From positions 744,621 to 808,620 of the forward strand of contig VZSF01008207.1 of assembly GCA_013398295.1 (NCBI GenBank): a stretch of DNA of 64,000 nt, given 5' to 3'. The DNA comes from Chionis minor. Taxonomy: Eukaryota > Chordata > Aves > Charadriiformes > Chionididae. The notes under the pieces are model-generated. The model worked only from the letters and a program-made list of their open reading frames with translations, made no database searches and was not told the DNA's origin. The position numbers and the translations under genes were made by a program. Shown one piece after another: positions 1-14,500 of the stretch (the stretch's first letter is position 1; every line of letters starts with the position of its first letter).

Positions 1-3000
1 GAATTCAATAGGGAAATTCTGCTTGTTGCAACATGGTCTATTGGGTGGCTCTTTCACTCATGAGAAACATCCCTTTGATAGAGCCATCTTGGATACAGAG
101 ATCTGTGAAGACACGTCAAGAAGTAAATATTTTGAAAGTTGGAACAATTATTAATATGGTTGAATGCAAACCCATGTTTTTCAAACTGTGGTAAGAATTA
201 CTCTGAATCATCAGGGAAAAGGTGCTATTTCATCAAGTCTTGCATCATCTTTTGTATGGGGTCAAGACTGGACACCCACCTCTGTGGACCTCAGGTTGAG
301 ATGTGTCTCAGAAGGCGTGAAAGAAAGCAAAGATGGGGCTTTCAATTTGTCTAAGAAGTAGCAAAGTCTTCTGTCCCCCATCCTTTTTTCACACAATCAC
401 AAGTGTAGCTCTTTGCTGTGTGTAACAATGAGAGAAATAAATGAACAAGAGATGGTTTAGTGGTAAGAGAGTGGACTACATGTCTCAAAAACTGCTTTCT
501 GCTCTGATACCAGCATTGTGTAGGAGCAGGGACAAGTCACCTAGGGTTGGAGTCATGCAACAGGACAAGTACCACAGTCTAGGTTGCCCCCAAAGACTCT
601 CTGTTGAAGCCTGCCCTTAGAGATGCTCACATTTCTTACAGAAGTGCTCCCTTGGTGCTCAAAGGTCCTGTGCAGTCTTGACAGGTCTGAGCAGTTATCC
701 CATGGCTAAGCCCTGCTGGCATTCACAGGTGGGCTGTTTCCAAACTCTTCTCACCTGTGATCTGCTTGATCTGACAGGCCTTCCTACTACACCCCTCGCA
801 GATTGGGCTCCAGCCAAAACCAGGCTGGCACGAAGGTGCTTATTTTGTAGCCAATAGCTCAAGGTCACCCACAATGAAACATTTCATTTAGGATGGTCTG
901 CCGGGAAATCGAAAAACATCAGGAAAATAAAGCATTCCCTACAGAAATATGATGTTAGTAGAAAAATGCCAACCAGCTCTCCTGATACATGGTGTCAAAG
1001 ATACTTAGACCCCAATCTTTTTTATGACCTGTAGCATTTTCTGTGGCAAATAATTAAAAATACTGCTCGATAGAAAAGGAGCCAGTCTAGTTTAAGGTGA
1101 AACCACAGTTCCTGTGAAGAAAGAAAAAGAAAGAAGAAAGCTTTTTCTTCTTTTCTGCCTTTTAGTAGCAAATCTCCTGCTCTGAAATATAATTTCCTTC
1201 TTGGTGACTCGAGCATCACCTTAAAGCACAACAATAGGAGTATCTTCTAAAAAGCATAGCATAATTTTCAAGCTAGGATACCAGTGTCAGACGACTCTTC
1301 CAAAATCAAAGTCTACTCTGTCTTGCTCTGTCATTAATACTGAAGCTTTCACTGTGGGATCAGTCTATTTGTTAGTAACACTACTTGTTACTAAACAGAT
1401 TATAGATTCTGAGCCGAGAATAAAGAATTGTTTATAATTAGAGTTGCAAAACCTGTTTCTATATTCAGGAGGCATAAATGCAGTGTTTGTTTCACAGAAG
1501 ACGAAACAAATTTCCACTGCTATGTCCAAATGGCATTGAGCTGGCAGTTCTAGAGATAATTAGCCACAAATAATTATAAAATCCTTCTAATTCTGAGATT
1601 ACGCTGTACTTCTTTCTCTTTTATTGCTTTGTCCAGAGTTCTTATGTATAAAAGACTCTTCAGTTCATTATCTTGGAGCTAGCATAAAATTAAATGCCAA
1701 TAAGTTAAAGACATAATTATGAAATAAAACTTAATTAATGGCCACATTCCAGCAAATCATATAGTTTCTTTCATGTAAATGTAGCTGGCCTTATAGAAGT
1801 CTCAGGCTGATCTATAACATTCCTTGGCACATTCTGGCTTAGACCAATTGCTGTGTGTTCGCTTTGGTGTTTACAGCTTGATTAACTGAGAGATTAACAG
1901 TCTTTACAACCTTTTTCTTCTAATGTTGGTTATTGACTTATATTAAAGTTTCATCAAAATTAAATGTCAGTTCAGAGTTCTCCCTAAATATGCCTTCAAC
2001 AAACCTATAGATAAATTGCACGTGTGCAAAATACCTCAATGAAGCCATTCAAGTAGCTCTGAAATGAACATGGTAGGACTCATACAGCTTCAGGACAAGA
2101 ACCACCATGTTTGTTCTGCTCCTCATGGACAATCACACAACTGACTTGGGCTAGCTTGAAGAAGGGCAGTTTAAAATAACCTGATGAAGAACTACCTGTG
2201 ATTCAAGGCAAAGTCACAATCTCTATCTAGCTGGACCTGCCTGGCTCTGCCTTTGAGTGAAGGAAAGAGGATATGCTGAGTAGTAAGAAAAAAAGTCATG
2301 AGGAAAATTTAAATCTAACTTTTTGCACGGCCTCTGGAAGAAGTTAATGAAGTAAGTGCTAAATCTCAGTGAAGCAATATTAGCACCTCCACTAATAGAG
2401 TTACCATTGAACTGTAAAACCCAAAAGCTTTCCGTTTCTGCAATGTCTAGGACACACAGAGAAAGAAACAGAAATACAAGGCAATGGAATTCATTTCAGA
2501 CAGAGAGCTGACTGTCTAGGCCCTGTCTTCCAGTGCAGTAAAAGATGGGTGGGTAAAAACCCTCCCAGCTCCTTTCACAGCCTCCTTCGAGACAGAGATT
2601 TAGTACAAGATAGGGAATTGGGAGGTGGGGAGGCCAGACCCACATCCCTCTGTGGTCTTGCTGTGTGAAGCAATGTGGCACTATCCAGGAGCTCCAGAAG
2701 GTTTGGTTGTCCAGTCATTAATTACCTATTCCCATGCTGACTGTTGGAGTTGTGAGGGTATACTATTTGAAGCTTAGACAGCACTTTCTGCAGCAAATAA
2801 TTATCCCTGTTATCCAGCAGCTTTTTGAAAATGAAAATAACTGTGCCAACAGATAGCTGTTTTGTAACCACATCTTTTTTGCTGAGTTCATATGCCTCAG
2901 TGCTCAGTCAGTTAATCACAAATTACCAGTAGACTGATTTTTTTTATTAACATTAACCAAGCACTTAGTTTTGGCTTTCTGCCTTTCTGTAGACTAGGCT

Positions 3001-4396
3001 TTTTTTGTCTGAAATGTCTGCCTTATGAAGCTCAACTCACTTGCTTCATAAGTCTCTTTTCTTTTGGTTTGTGTTTTAAATTGCCCATTGCTTGTAAGAC
3101 CTACCAGTAAGCAGTCTATACAAAAAGTTTGATGCCGATTTCTCCTCAGACATAGGATCTGAATTTTATCTAGCCTGGAATTTAAACACAACCTCCTCCT
3201 CAAACAGTCTGTAAGACTAAAACAGAGTATTAACTCAATGCAGAGTTTTAAAACACATGCATCTTTCCAATCACTTAACTCAGAGATGGCTTGATGTATT
3301 TTAAACTTTGGCAAAACGTAAGATTTTTATGTTTACTGCTTGCCAAAATGCTGCACATACTCTTCTGATAGCAAGTGGAATGCTGCTCACCCTTTGAAGC
3401 AATTTATTGTTATAAATCAAACCACTAACTCTCCCATTTCTAAACAAAGAAGGAACCACCAAAATTCAGCCATTTGAAGTGGAACAGTTGTAACAGCAAA
3501 ATAGCTGTCCTGGGAGCATTTGTACAGAGCTGTGGTGTCGGGGGCTAGAGAAGGCAGGCGGCTGAACAGATGAGACCGCAACCTCAAAGGCTAACGAGAT
3601 GGAAAGCCCAGAGGTCACCTCAGGAATAGTTCAAAAGGGTTATTCTCTTAGGAAAATGGTCATGATGGAAAAGGACTAGTTAGAGGGTGCCGCCACCTGT
3701 ATGGGTAGATCACCTCAGGAGCGTGCTGCTGAGGGTGGTCTCCCCAGCACCCACACTTACCCTGCTTTTGTAGGGGCCAGAGTGAGCAAACCGGAGTGGT
3801 TCTGCATGGTGCCTGCCTGGGAGGTGTGCTCTAGGCATCCAGTCACTGGCGGCGCGCACTCCGCAGACCCAGACTAGGGATAGTTTGAAGTAAAATTCAG
3901 TGATTGCATAGCCAGGGACAAGCAGGTCTGTTTAGTCACGGGCTGTTTAGTGTTGGTGATTTGCTGTTCCTGGGCCTTTCTACTTTCACAGCCAGCTCTG
4001 GTGCAATTTCAGCTGCATGAACACTGAACTACAGTGAGAAAGAAGGGAACTGGATGAGCTATGGGAAGGAAAGTTTGACCAAAACAAGTCCCTGTGCATG
4101 GGTTCAGTGTGCAAAGGACCTGAGCAGTGCTAGAGCTGAACCCTGCCCTGTCTCCTATTTATAGCATGCACCGTCGGGTCTCTAACCTAATGCTGCATTT
4201 AGACCTCTGCTAGGGAAAGCACTTATCCTCAAGCCTGGTCTGAACACGTGTATTTATATATATATGTCCATTTGGTTACCATGAAACTTGAAATACATGT
4301 TGAAATTCATAGCTCTCATTCCTCTTGACTTGGGGCCTGTGCTGGGAGTAAAAGACTCAGACCTGCAAAGCTGAAAAAACTGCTCTTAAAATCTTG
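1..4396. other. Non-coding DNA, upstream intergenic or intronic
   Basis: No reading frame here looks like protein; all are short and resemble nothing I recognise. The stretch is mostly AT-leaning with a more GC-rich patch around 3530-3870 and a short TA-repeat near 4252-4266. A degenerate tRNA-derived SINE lies at about 449-560 and is listed separately. From the conserved amniote order KCNJ6 - KCNJ15 - ERG, this is inferred to be sequence upstream of, or in early introns of, KCNJ15. Confidence 0.6.
449..560 (+). repeat. Degenerate tRNA-derived SINE (MIR-like)
   Basis: Positions 453-463 (TGGTTTAGTGG) fit the pol III A-box consensus of tRNA-derived SINEs. The following bases keep the order seen in MIR-type elements: a decayed B-box region near 482-494, then GCTCTG at about 501, then GACAAGTCACCTAGGG near 530-545, which resembles the conserved MIR core (GGGCAAGTCACTTA). 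The copy is short and highly diverged, as expected for an ancient amniote insertion. The match is by eye from knowledge of the family and could be another tRNA-derived SINE. Confidence 0.4.
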
Positions 4397-6478
4397 TTTA
4401 CAGCAAAGGGAAAGCATGCTTTATGTAGCAATAAAGTAATGAATTTATTGAAATCTTAAGAATCTGATCACAACTAGTCCAGATCTAATAGTCACAGAAG
4501 AAGAAATAATAGCTTTTTAATTCAAATATATCCATATAATTGTTAGTTTCTGCTGATTTTCCTGCTGTTATGCTCATCCCTCCACCGCTCCTCTGGGTAC
4601 TGAAGTTGGCAGTTCTGTGACTGTAGCAGTGGGGTGAGAGCTGTCAGCAAACAGAGCCCTTCTGTGGGAGGAAAGTGATGTTCGTGTTGATGGTTTCTTC
4701 TTCCTCACTCTGGGATCTGCTTGGGGCCACTTTTGTGTTTGTTAACATGCTGTTACACTTTTGTCTTTGTTGGTTTGCAGCTCCATGTTACATCTGAGTT
4801 CGCTATATATAGGGCCTTTTATATATGTTAGATACTATTTCTTTGTTACTCCTTAAATTGTGTTTGTCCGCTCCAGGTCTAGCATGTCTTTAACTGTCCC
4901 TTGGTGAGTTGTTTCAGCCCTGGGGTCTCCAGTGCCAGGCCTGTGCTCCGTTTTTTGTCAGCTTGTGCCTGTACTCCTTGACGTTGCATCCCATGTCTCC
5001 ACTTCTCAAGATCTCTGCTGTCGTATCAGGCTTGTATTTCTTTATGGTACGTCATCTTGGAGTCATAAATACCTCATTATGCATAGAATAACTGCTTGTT
5101 ACTGCTATGTATCTAAAACTGTGGCTGTACTCCATAAAAATAAAATAAAAAAAAAGTAGAAAAAAAAAAAGCCATACACACCCAGTCAATTAGAGAAACT
5201 GCTGTCGCAGTCAAACCAGATAAAGAAAACTGCAGACAAGTGGATCTGCCGTTCAGAGTGAGCAAGCCCAAGAAGCCTCAGTCTTGAGGCTTTGCAGACT
5301 CGGTACGGATCTCATGGCCTGTGACTAGCAATGGCAATACTGTATTACAGAACTGCCTGGTCACCGTTCAGGGAGAGTCAGGCTTGCTCAGGGACCCCTC
5401 AGAAGTGCTCAGCACCATCCAGCTCCCTCAACAGGGAAAGGAAAGACTCCCCAAAGGCAGTAGGTACGCGGTCATCTTCTTTCTTTTATGCAGCAACGGG
5501 AAGAGTCTGAGTATGTTATTCACAGACATGTCAAGGTGGCAGTTTCTTTCAACACAAAGAAAATAGAGTGTTTCTGAAGCTTATGGGAAGACCCTGCTGA
5601 AACCAGGGGACGAAGAGCTTCAGTAGCCTCTCTCTTGTTAAACCCTACTAGCTTTTGGCTTGCAAGGATCCCTGAGAGCATGCGGGGGTTGTGCTGAGCA
5701 GCCTCAAGCTCTTTAGACCCAGCACACAGACAAGGTTGCTGATCTCAAATCTTTACTACAAAGTCTGCTCTCAGATGTCATCACCCATCTTCCAGCTGTA
5801 TCTTTTATTTCCCCTTCCTACCCCCAGGATCTGAGTACCACAGCTACCTACCCACAGCCTTCTCCAAAGTTCCCACACGCACCTCTGACATATTCAGATT
5901 AATTTGTTTTCTACAGCTTGGAAAACCCAGATATAGATAAACACATGAGGATATATTGAAGTCTGCATATTTAGCAAAACATTTAAGCATATATTTCTGT
6001 GGAGTTAGTCTCATTGTAGAGGGTGGCAAGCTTCTGTGCCTTGTTAAACAAGGCTATACATTAAGTGCACATGAAGTACCTGCTCAAACTTGATGCTGAA
6101 TCAGAATCTTAATTGATTGAAAATCTACAGTTCAGCCTGGAGCTTTTCTTTCTATAGGAAACCCCTTTGGCTGGAATGAGATGAATCATTGCTCCCTGAG
6201 TGCAATTGTGCTTACTGCCGTCAAATAACATAAAAATCACCAGTCATGAGGGCACAATTTGCTTCTGGTTAAACCAGTAACAGTTGTAAATGATCATTCA
6301 TATCCAGAGAGAGAGACACTAAAATAGAATAGAATCTGGTTCAAATTCCGCTTCTTTGGGGAAAAAATAAAGGAGGGAGAGTACTATGAGCTGAACCTAC
6401 AGATCACAAGGGCCAGAGAAGGATTCCTGGGTAGGAAATACAGCTGAAGAGGCACTGCCAGAAGAGTGTCTAGCCTTC
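4397..6478. repeat. First copy of 2082-bp duplicated segment
   Basis: This segment recurs at an offset of 2083 bases (6480-8561). The only difference I noticed is C at 5603 against G at 7686. It contains no recognisable gene; open frames inside it are short and simply appear twice. It includes an A-rich stretch near 5138-5170 and a perfect 17-base hairpin palindrome at 6038-6054. Because the second copy begins right after a single N, the pair is best read as two overlapping contig ends that were not merged, not as a biological duplication. Confidence 0.95.
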
Positions 6479-6479
6479 N
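6479..6479. other. Single-N assembly gap
   Basis: One N lies exactly between the end of one 2082-bp copy and the start of the next. A one-base gap at the precise repeat boundary is the expected mark of a contig join where the overlap was left in both contigs. Confidence 0.95.
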
Positions 6480-8561
6480 TTTACAGCAAAGGGAAAGCAT
6501 GCTTTATGTAGCAATAAAGTAATGAATTTATTGAAATCTTAAGAATCTGATCACAACTAGTCCAGATCTAATAGTCACAGAAGAAGAAATAATAGCTTTT
6601 TAATTCAAATATATCCATATAATTGTTAGTTTCTGCTGATTTTCCTGCTGTTATGCTCATCCCTCCACCGCTCCTCTGGGTACTGAAGTTGGCAGTTCTG
6701 TGACTGTAGCAGTGGGGTGAGAGCTGTCAGCAAACAGAGCCCTTCTGTGGGAGGAAAGTGATGTTCGTGTTGATGGTTTCTTCTTCCTCACTCTGGGATC
6801 TGCTTGGGGCCACTTTTGTGTTTGTTAACATGCTGTTACACTTTTGTCTTTGTTGGTTTGCAGCTCCATGTTACATCTGAGTTCGCTATATATAGGGCCT
6901 TTTATATATGTTAGATACTATTTCTTTGTTACTCCTTAAATTGTGTTTGTCCGCTCCAGGTCTAGCATGTCTTTAACTGTCCCTTGGTGAGTTGTTTCAG
7001 CCCTGGGGTCTCCAGTGCCAGGCCTGTGCTCCGTTTTTTGTCAGCTTGTGCCTGTACTCCTTGACGTTGCATCCCATGTCTCCACTTCTCAAGATCTCTG
7101 CTGTCGTATCAGGCTTGTATTTCTTTATGGTACGTCATCTTGGAGTCATAAATACCTCATTATGCATAGAATAACTGCTTGTTACTGCTATGTATCTAAA
7201 ACTGTGGCTGTACTCCATAAAAATAAAATAAAAAAAAAGTAGAAAAAAAAAAAGCCATACACACCCAGTCAATTAGAGAAACTGCTGTCGCAGTCAAACC
7301 AGATAAAGAAAACTGCAGACAAGTGGATCTGCCGTTCAGAGTGAGCAAGCCCAAGAAGCCTCAGTCTTGAGGCTTTGCAGACTCGGTACGGATCTCATGG
7401 CCTGTGACTAGCAATGGCAATACTGTATTACAGAACTGCCTGGTCACCGTTCAGGGAGAGTCAGGCTTGCTCAGGGACCCCTCAGAAGTGCTCAGCACCA
7501 TCCAGCTCCCTCAACAGGGAAAGGAAAGACTCCCCAAAGGCAGTAGGTACGCGGTCATCTTCTTTCTTTTATGCAGCAACGGGAAGAGTCTGAGTATGTT
7601 ATTCACAGACATGTCAAGGTGGCAGTTTCTTTCAACACAAAGAAAATAGAGTGTTTCTGAAGCTTATGGGAAGACCCTGCTGAAAGCAGGGGACGAAGAG
7701 CTTCAGTAGCCTCTCTCTTGTTAAACCCTACTAGCTTTTGGCTTGCAAGGATCCCTGAGAGCATGCGGGGGTTGTGCTGAGCAGCCTCAAGCTCTTTAGA
7801 CCCAGCACACAGACAAGGTTGCTGATCTCAAATCTTTACTACAAAGTCTGCTCTCAGATGTCATCACCCATCTTCCAGCTGTATCTTTTATTTCCCCTTC
7901 CTACCCCCAGGATCTGAGTACCACAGCTACCTACCCACAGCCTTCTCCAAAGTTCCCACACGCACCTCTGACATATTCAGATTAATTTGTTTTCTACAGC
8001 TTGGAAAACCCAGATATAGATAAACACATGAGGATATATTGAAGTCTGCATATTTAGCAAAACATTTAAGCATATATTTCTGTGGAGTTAGTCTCATTGT
8101 AGAGGGTGGCAAGCTTCTGTGCCTTGTTAAACAAGGCTATACATTAAGTGCACATGAAGTACCTGCTCAAACTTGATGCTGAATCAGAATCTTAATTGAT
8201 TGAAAATCTACAGTTCAGCCTGGAGCTTTTCTTTCTATAGGAAACCCCTTTGGCTGGAATGAGATGAATCATTGCTCCCTGAGTGCAATTGTGCTTACTG
8301 CCGTCAAATAACATAAAAATCACCAGTCATGAGGGCACAATTTGCTTCTGGTTAAACCAGTAACAGTTGTAAATGATCATTCATATCCAGAGAGAGAGAC
8401 ACTAAAATAGAATAGAATCTGGTTCAAATTCCGCTTCTTTGGGGAAAAAATAAAGGAGGGAGAGTACTATGAGCTGAACCTACAGATCACAAGGGCCAGA
8501 GAAGGATTCCTGGGTAGGAAATACAGCTGAAGAGGCACTGCCAGAAGAGTGTCTAGCCTTC
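6480..8561. repeat. Second copy of 2082-bp duplicated segment
   Basis: Identical by eye to 4397-6478 apart from the G at 7686. Sequence becomes unique again after 8561 (CGTACACTTC onward). No coding content is visible. If the duplication is an artefact, one copy should be removed, and the C/G difference is a heterozygous site or a consensus error. Confidence 0.95.
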
Positions 8562-11500
8562 GTACACTTCTCTAGTCCCAGAAATCAAGGATTCCCTTCA
8601 CAAGAAAACTTCAGATTTTCAAATCTGTTTCTTAACTGTCAAGAAGCAATTGACAGAGACTAAAAAGGGGACTGCAGAACCAATGAATACTTGGAGTACT
8701 TCTGAGTACTGAAGTACTACTGAGTGGCATTCAGGAGTCTAGGTCATATGACATTTTTTATATCAAGGCATATTTTGACACAGCAAGTGCATTTGACAAA
8801 ATTTAGATTAAGATGTAATGGACTTGAATAGCATTAAAATGTATTAGCATGGAAGATGGACTAAGTTTTGAAAGGCAAAAGAGACTGTATTTTGTTAGAC
8901 CCTTATATATCTATATATGCAGTTATGAATACAGAAATCTTCATCCCTTAGAATGGATGGTAGAAGAGGCAGCAGATGTCTGTCTTGCGCAGCTTATTTT
9001 TAATGTGGCAATGATGCTTTTCACTTCATGAATTATTGCACTGTGTGTGGTTTTCTTATGTTGTTAAACCACTGTCCTGTTTTTTCCCAGATTAAAAGTT
9101 GTATCAGGAACAGCTGAAAAAGTGTTGTGCACTTATGTAGCAAGTTATTAGAAGTCTGTTAACTTCTGTGCGTAAGGGCAGTCAGGCCCTTATAGGGCTC
9201 TTTCTTCACACTCCTCTTTGGCAGTTGCACACTGAGAAGGTGGAAATAACTTTCAAGCACAAACTCAATTTAAGAATGCTTTACTAATTCCAGTACAGTC
9301 AACTTAAGGAAAGCTTACTGAGTGTACACAACTATTACTTAGGGAAGAAAGCTCCTGAAGCTGTACTGTAGATTGCAGGAAACGTTAAACCTCTGTAAAA
9401 TGTAGGATCTAAGTGGAACTGAAAAGAACCCAAATCTGTGAAAATGTCCTGTCAAACCATCCAGACAACTTCATTTGGGCTCCCTCTGGTGCTGCCTTAG
9501 GCAAGCAAACAGAACCCCCAGGCAACTTTATCCAGCCATCACTAAAAACTCTCATTTCATTAGTTACAGTCTAGTATCATTACTGCAGCCTGGGGAAAGC
9601 ATCCCCTGAGGAAAGGTATTGGGCTCTTTTTAGGTTTGCTGGCCTGTGCTTTTACGCTGAGTCTCCAACAGCTGCTGCTGTTTTTAAATAGCCTTAGCTT
9701 CATTAAATGTAGCTGAAATGTCTATTTCATCAGGGTCTGCACAGGGCACCTGATGTTTCTTCCTATTGCCTTGGCATACAATATGCATATAAGTAGCTAT
9801 ATTCCTGGGATATGACAGGTTGGAGGGAGCTGAAGCGCAGCTCCTGTCCAACACTTCCCTCTTTTGAGGTAGGCAACTATTATTGCGAACAGAGGGAAAA
9901 GTCATCTTTGCTTCCCAGAGCACTTCTTCCCCGCTTTTCACAGTCCACAGCCTTACTGGTCTCTCCATCCTCTCAGTGAGCCAAATTTTCTACTTTCCTG
10001 TTTAGCTTCAAGGTAGAGGTCTCAGCTGGCTGCTTCTTCTCTGTGTTTCCTACTGCCAGCTTCCTCTCTCTCCAGTATGCCATTGGCTTAACCTTCTGTT
10101 GGCTTGCCATCTCTTTGTATTACCTTCCCTAAAAGAAAAGGATCATAAGTTGCGTTTGTCCCTCTCACATACACATAGTGGCCGACACTGGCATTGAGAT
10201 TACAACTCAGCATTGATTGCCCAGCTAAAGAGAACCCAGAGAACCAGCCTCGAATTCCTTATGAGTTACCTCCTGGAAAATGGTCCACAATTTAAAATGT
10301 CCTAAGGAGTTCCTGAAAGGCCGCCATTGAACAGGACTGGATAACCCCTAAAGCATAGCACCTGGGACGTAAATAAAGTGTGGGACCTTTATAATCAAAA
10401 AGCACAACATTCTCCTTACTTTCTATATGCTAAAGAGGAAAAAAGGGGAAAAAAAGATTCCTTCCGCCTTCTTTTAAATGTCCCAGTGTGTGAACACATC
10501 AGTTACTCCAGGCACAAGTTAAAAGAGGGCTTGAAAACACAAAACCTATAATGGATGTCTAGACTCAGAATCACTCGCAACACCTTAATAGTACTGCCCA
10601 TGTACGGGAAAAAGATGGGTATGTCCACATTCATTCAGCAGCACATTCCTCCACATTTTCTCTTATTTGTTTTACTCCACACAAATGAAGCTCTCTAGCC
10701 ACTTTACAGACATATAATTAGACAGTTCCCTTTAAAACATTTTACATCGAGGTGTCTCAAAAGGCGTAGGACTGAGGCATGACTTTTATAGAAAGAGAAA
10801 AAAAGATTGACCACAAGGAGCAAATTAAAGTAATAGTTAAAAAATGAACTGCTAATTCAACCACATCTTCAATGGAAAATTCGTATTACAATGAAAACAC
10901 CAGCATATTTCTTTCTCCTTTGTGAGTTTAACTTGGAACGTCACCACGGCTTTAAATCTGGATGAAAAGCAAAGAGTTTTGGAGTGAGAATTTCTAGCAT
11001 CTGTTTTGCTATGGCAGCACTACAAGGAAAAAAGGCCCTTGTGTTAAAAGATAGCTTAGGATGTTTGGCTCAGTTTTCTGACCTTGAGCTTCATGTTGAC
11101 ACTAAGAAAATCTGATCACTATACCCTAATTTATTTTTCTTAGTGCAAACTATACTTTTACACTTTCTAATTATTTCTGGTATTATTTGAGAGACGTTTC
11201 CAGGGCCTGGATATGACAGTCAGGTCTTGCTTTTTTTGCAAAAGGTTACAGGATGTATAATTTGAAAGCTGTCAAATTAAATAAAAATTGCACTACAGTT
11301 TAAACTGTCGACTACATTCCTAAACTCCCTTGCCTGGTGCTTGCTTATTCTGAGATAAAGGCCTGATTCAGCACCTTCTGCCACAGTGGCACTTGCTCAC
11401 CACTGCACTGAATGGTCATTCATTGGGTCCCCATGATAATGGACAGATCCTGATGGCTTGATTCGTGCAGGCATGTCAGTGAGTGAGCCACTGAACAGGA

Positions 11501-14500
11501 TTTGTTTGCATGCATTTATAAGAAGCTGATTATATCCTCAGTTAACCTCTGGACCTCTAATTGCTGAAGAAGGATGTAGGAACTGTGAGGGCAATTACTT
11601 AAGGGTAAGAATTCATCCTGTGATTACTTAACAACTGACCCAGTGTACATTTTCAGGATTTTGCTCATCAGGAATGGTTAAAAAGTAGCCAGAATACAAT
11701 TCATGCATAATAGGAATCCTACTGATGTGTTAAACATTGTGGAAGATGGTGTTCTTGAACCAAACATTTAATACTGCAGTGATTCCCCCTGCATCACAGA
11801 CAGATTTTGCACTTGCAGATTGCTGGTTTTCTGACAAATAAGTGCTGAGTCTTGGCCCTCGTGATATCAGAACTGATTTGGCATATGCTTTCAGTCATAA
11901 GTTTTGCCATTGGCATAATGTCTTCCAAAAAACAAGCATAGTTTTTGCTCTTTTCAAAATGTAATGTAGTTTTATCTGTGAAAATGCTGCAAGTTTTCAG
12001 CTGTCTGCTGAAGTCTCCTTTGGATTCTTGAGGCTGCCTGCTAGGGTGTCATGCTGGCACTGATTTTTACCTTTCTCAAGAAGCAGAAGGAAGAGACTTT
12101 ATAAAAACCGCTGTAGGTAATGGATTTGCTGGAGTGTCTTTACACTATAGCTATAGTCTCATTAAATGCAGTTTTAGCTGAAAATAATTGCCTAGGGACG
12201 GCGACAAGGAGAATACAAGCAAATAAAGACTTTTATTTGATAAATGAATGGATGATGTAATTGATTTTATATCCAAGTGATCTATGGAAAAAGCAGTAAC
12301 AGTTATTCAAATACAAATAGGAACGAATTCATTTCTTCACATGTAAAAACCTGTATTGATCAACTGAGCCTCGCTAACCACCCATGAGCCAGACCATCGC
12401 AAAGTTTCAGGAAATCATTTTCCTGGCAACCCATTTCCCTTCCACAGTACAGGTGCATCAACAAGAGAGTTTATTTTTGAAATGACTGGGATGTAAACAC
12501 TGGTTTGGTGACCCATATGCTTAACTAGTCTTGTCATTCTGATCAGTTTAGAGCAACACATTGGACATATAGCTCTTCTTCTGTACATCGCCATCATTTT
12601 GCTGCTATAACCAGCTAAGCCCAGAGTTCCTGCCTAGACTAACAGAGGAGTAGTAAATTTCTTTACCTGTGCTGCTACAAGGTCAATGTTCAGGTCAGTG
12701 TGAACTGACCTCACAAGATATACCTGTGATGCATTATTTTAGTGTATGGTGATTTTCTTTCCAACAGCCAGCTTGTGCAGGAGGGAGGAAAACAGATGTT
12801 CAGTGTTCAGCCTGCATCTTTGTGATCTGGGATTACTCCTGAGGAGAGTCTTCTGTGACTGAGGAGAGCCATTCATGTACCCCACTTCCTGCGGGAGAGT
12901 ATAAATCAGCTGATAGCTCTATAAACCACTGGTACCATCTTCAACCACTGCAAAAGCCTGGCCTAGTTCCCACAAAAAGAGTATGTGACTTTGCTCAGAA
13001 GAGGTCTGCAAAAGAGTACTTCTGAGTGCTTGTGTTCCCAAGGGTTAAATTTTGGATGAGCCCATAAGCACACTCCTGCATGCTGTCCGGTAAACCAGGG
13101 GTAAAGAAACAGGGCAGAGTAGGACGCCCTGATCTCCAGCTGGGCTGTAGCAACTTCTGAGGCTACACTGGTGTGACTCCAGTAAGGGACCTGGGTGCCA
13201 CCAGACTTCCAGGTTTTAGGTCCTTGGTTCAAGGGGAATCCAAAAGATCAGGGAGTCCTACTCTCTCCTGTTGATTTACCCTTGGTTTACCTGAGAGTAT
13301 GCAAGTGTGTGCTTATGGGGGCTTTTCTGAACTCTCTAACAACAGTAACAAGTGTGGTCTCAGAGTTTTGCCTGTACACTGAAAACCAGGTGCCTATCTG
13401 CAAATTAAAAGTAGCCAAATAACCTGCTTCAAGCATGTAGCTCCCTTTTGCAACTGTCTTCCGAGAAGAACAGTGCAAAGATAAATCTTGCTCCATCTTG
13501 TATTGTGAGAAGTAAGTGTGCCAGAGTCTTTCCGTTTTGCATCTCTGCCCATTCAGAAATCAGGCAAAACAGTGACTGAACCACATAAGTCCTATGCAGA
13601 AGATCTAACAAAAGGACCACAAGGACCAGTTGCTTGGGCTGGTGTGAGAATCTACCATCACCTTCTCCCATATCCCACCGCTACTCTAACCTGGACCTTC
13701 AGACATAGTGGGGGTCTGCCAGGATGTCTGTGGCAACTTGCTTGGATCTGCTTGAGGGAGACATCGCAAATACCAAAGGAAGCAGGAGGAGATGAAAACC
13801 TATATAAACATGTAGTGCATGAAATTCTACAGTTGCCATGCTTTGACTTTGACCTTAGCTCTTTCTTCCACTCACATTTGCCTAACCGTGTCTGAATGTG
13901 GCTTTGCTGCAAAACCGTCTTTGTTGTAATTTATTTTTTCTGTATTACTGAGATGAAAATCAGCCTGCATCAATGTAGACACTGATACGCTTTCATATAC
14001 ATATTCTGTTTAACGTAACTTGAGGCACAAAATCTTGAAACTTAACAAATTCCAAATTCTGCTGGCCCTGGCAGACCACAAACTCTCTGCCTGCCTTTCC
14101 TGAGGGCGGTCTGTTTCAGTAGATCTAAGTTGTTGCAAATATAGTCCCTTCATTAACTTCAACACCTGAAAATCACAGGCATTTCTCATTTGAGTTTTTA
14201 AGATTATTGTAGTGCGCACATTGTTGTGTTTCCATAGAACTGTAAACACTGATCAGGTATTTCCAACAAAAAGATCAGTTTTTACATCAGAGGCTGTAGG
14301 GCCAGCTTTGACTATTGCACTGTACTAAAACAAAGGTAAGTGATTGTTTCTGTCCTGCTAACTAGGTAGTGGAATACATCGCTGTTTGTTGGGGAGCCAG
14401 CAAGCTCTGAGAAAGACAACATGTTGGGACAGCTTTAGTCCAGCATCTCTGTGTGGAGTTCTGTACCCCTGTGTGTGTGTATATGTAGATCTGTGTTGGG

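Noticed and set aside
6038..6054. Perfect 17-base palindrome GCCTTGTTAAACAAGGC
   Set aside because: Too short to support a regulatory or mobile role on its own; palindromes of this size are expected by chance in 64 kb. It repeats at 8121-8137 only through the duplication.
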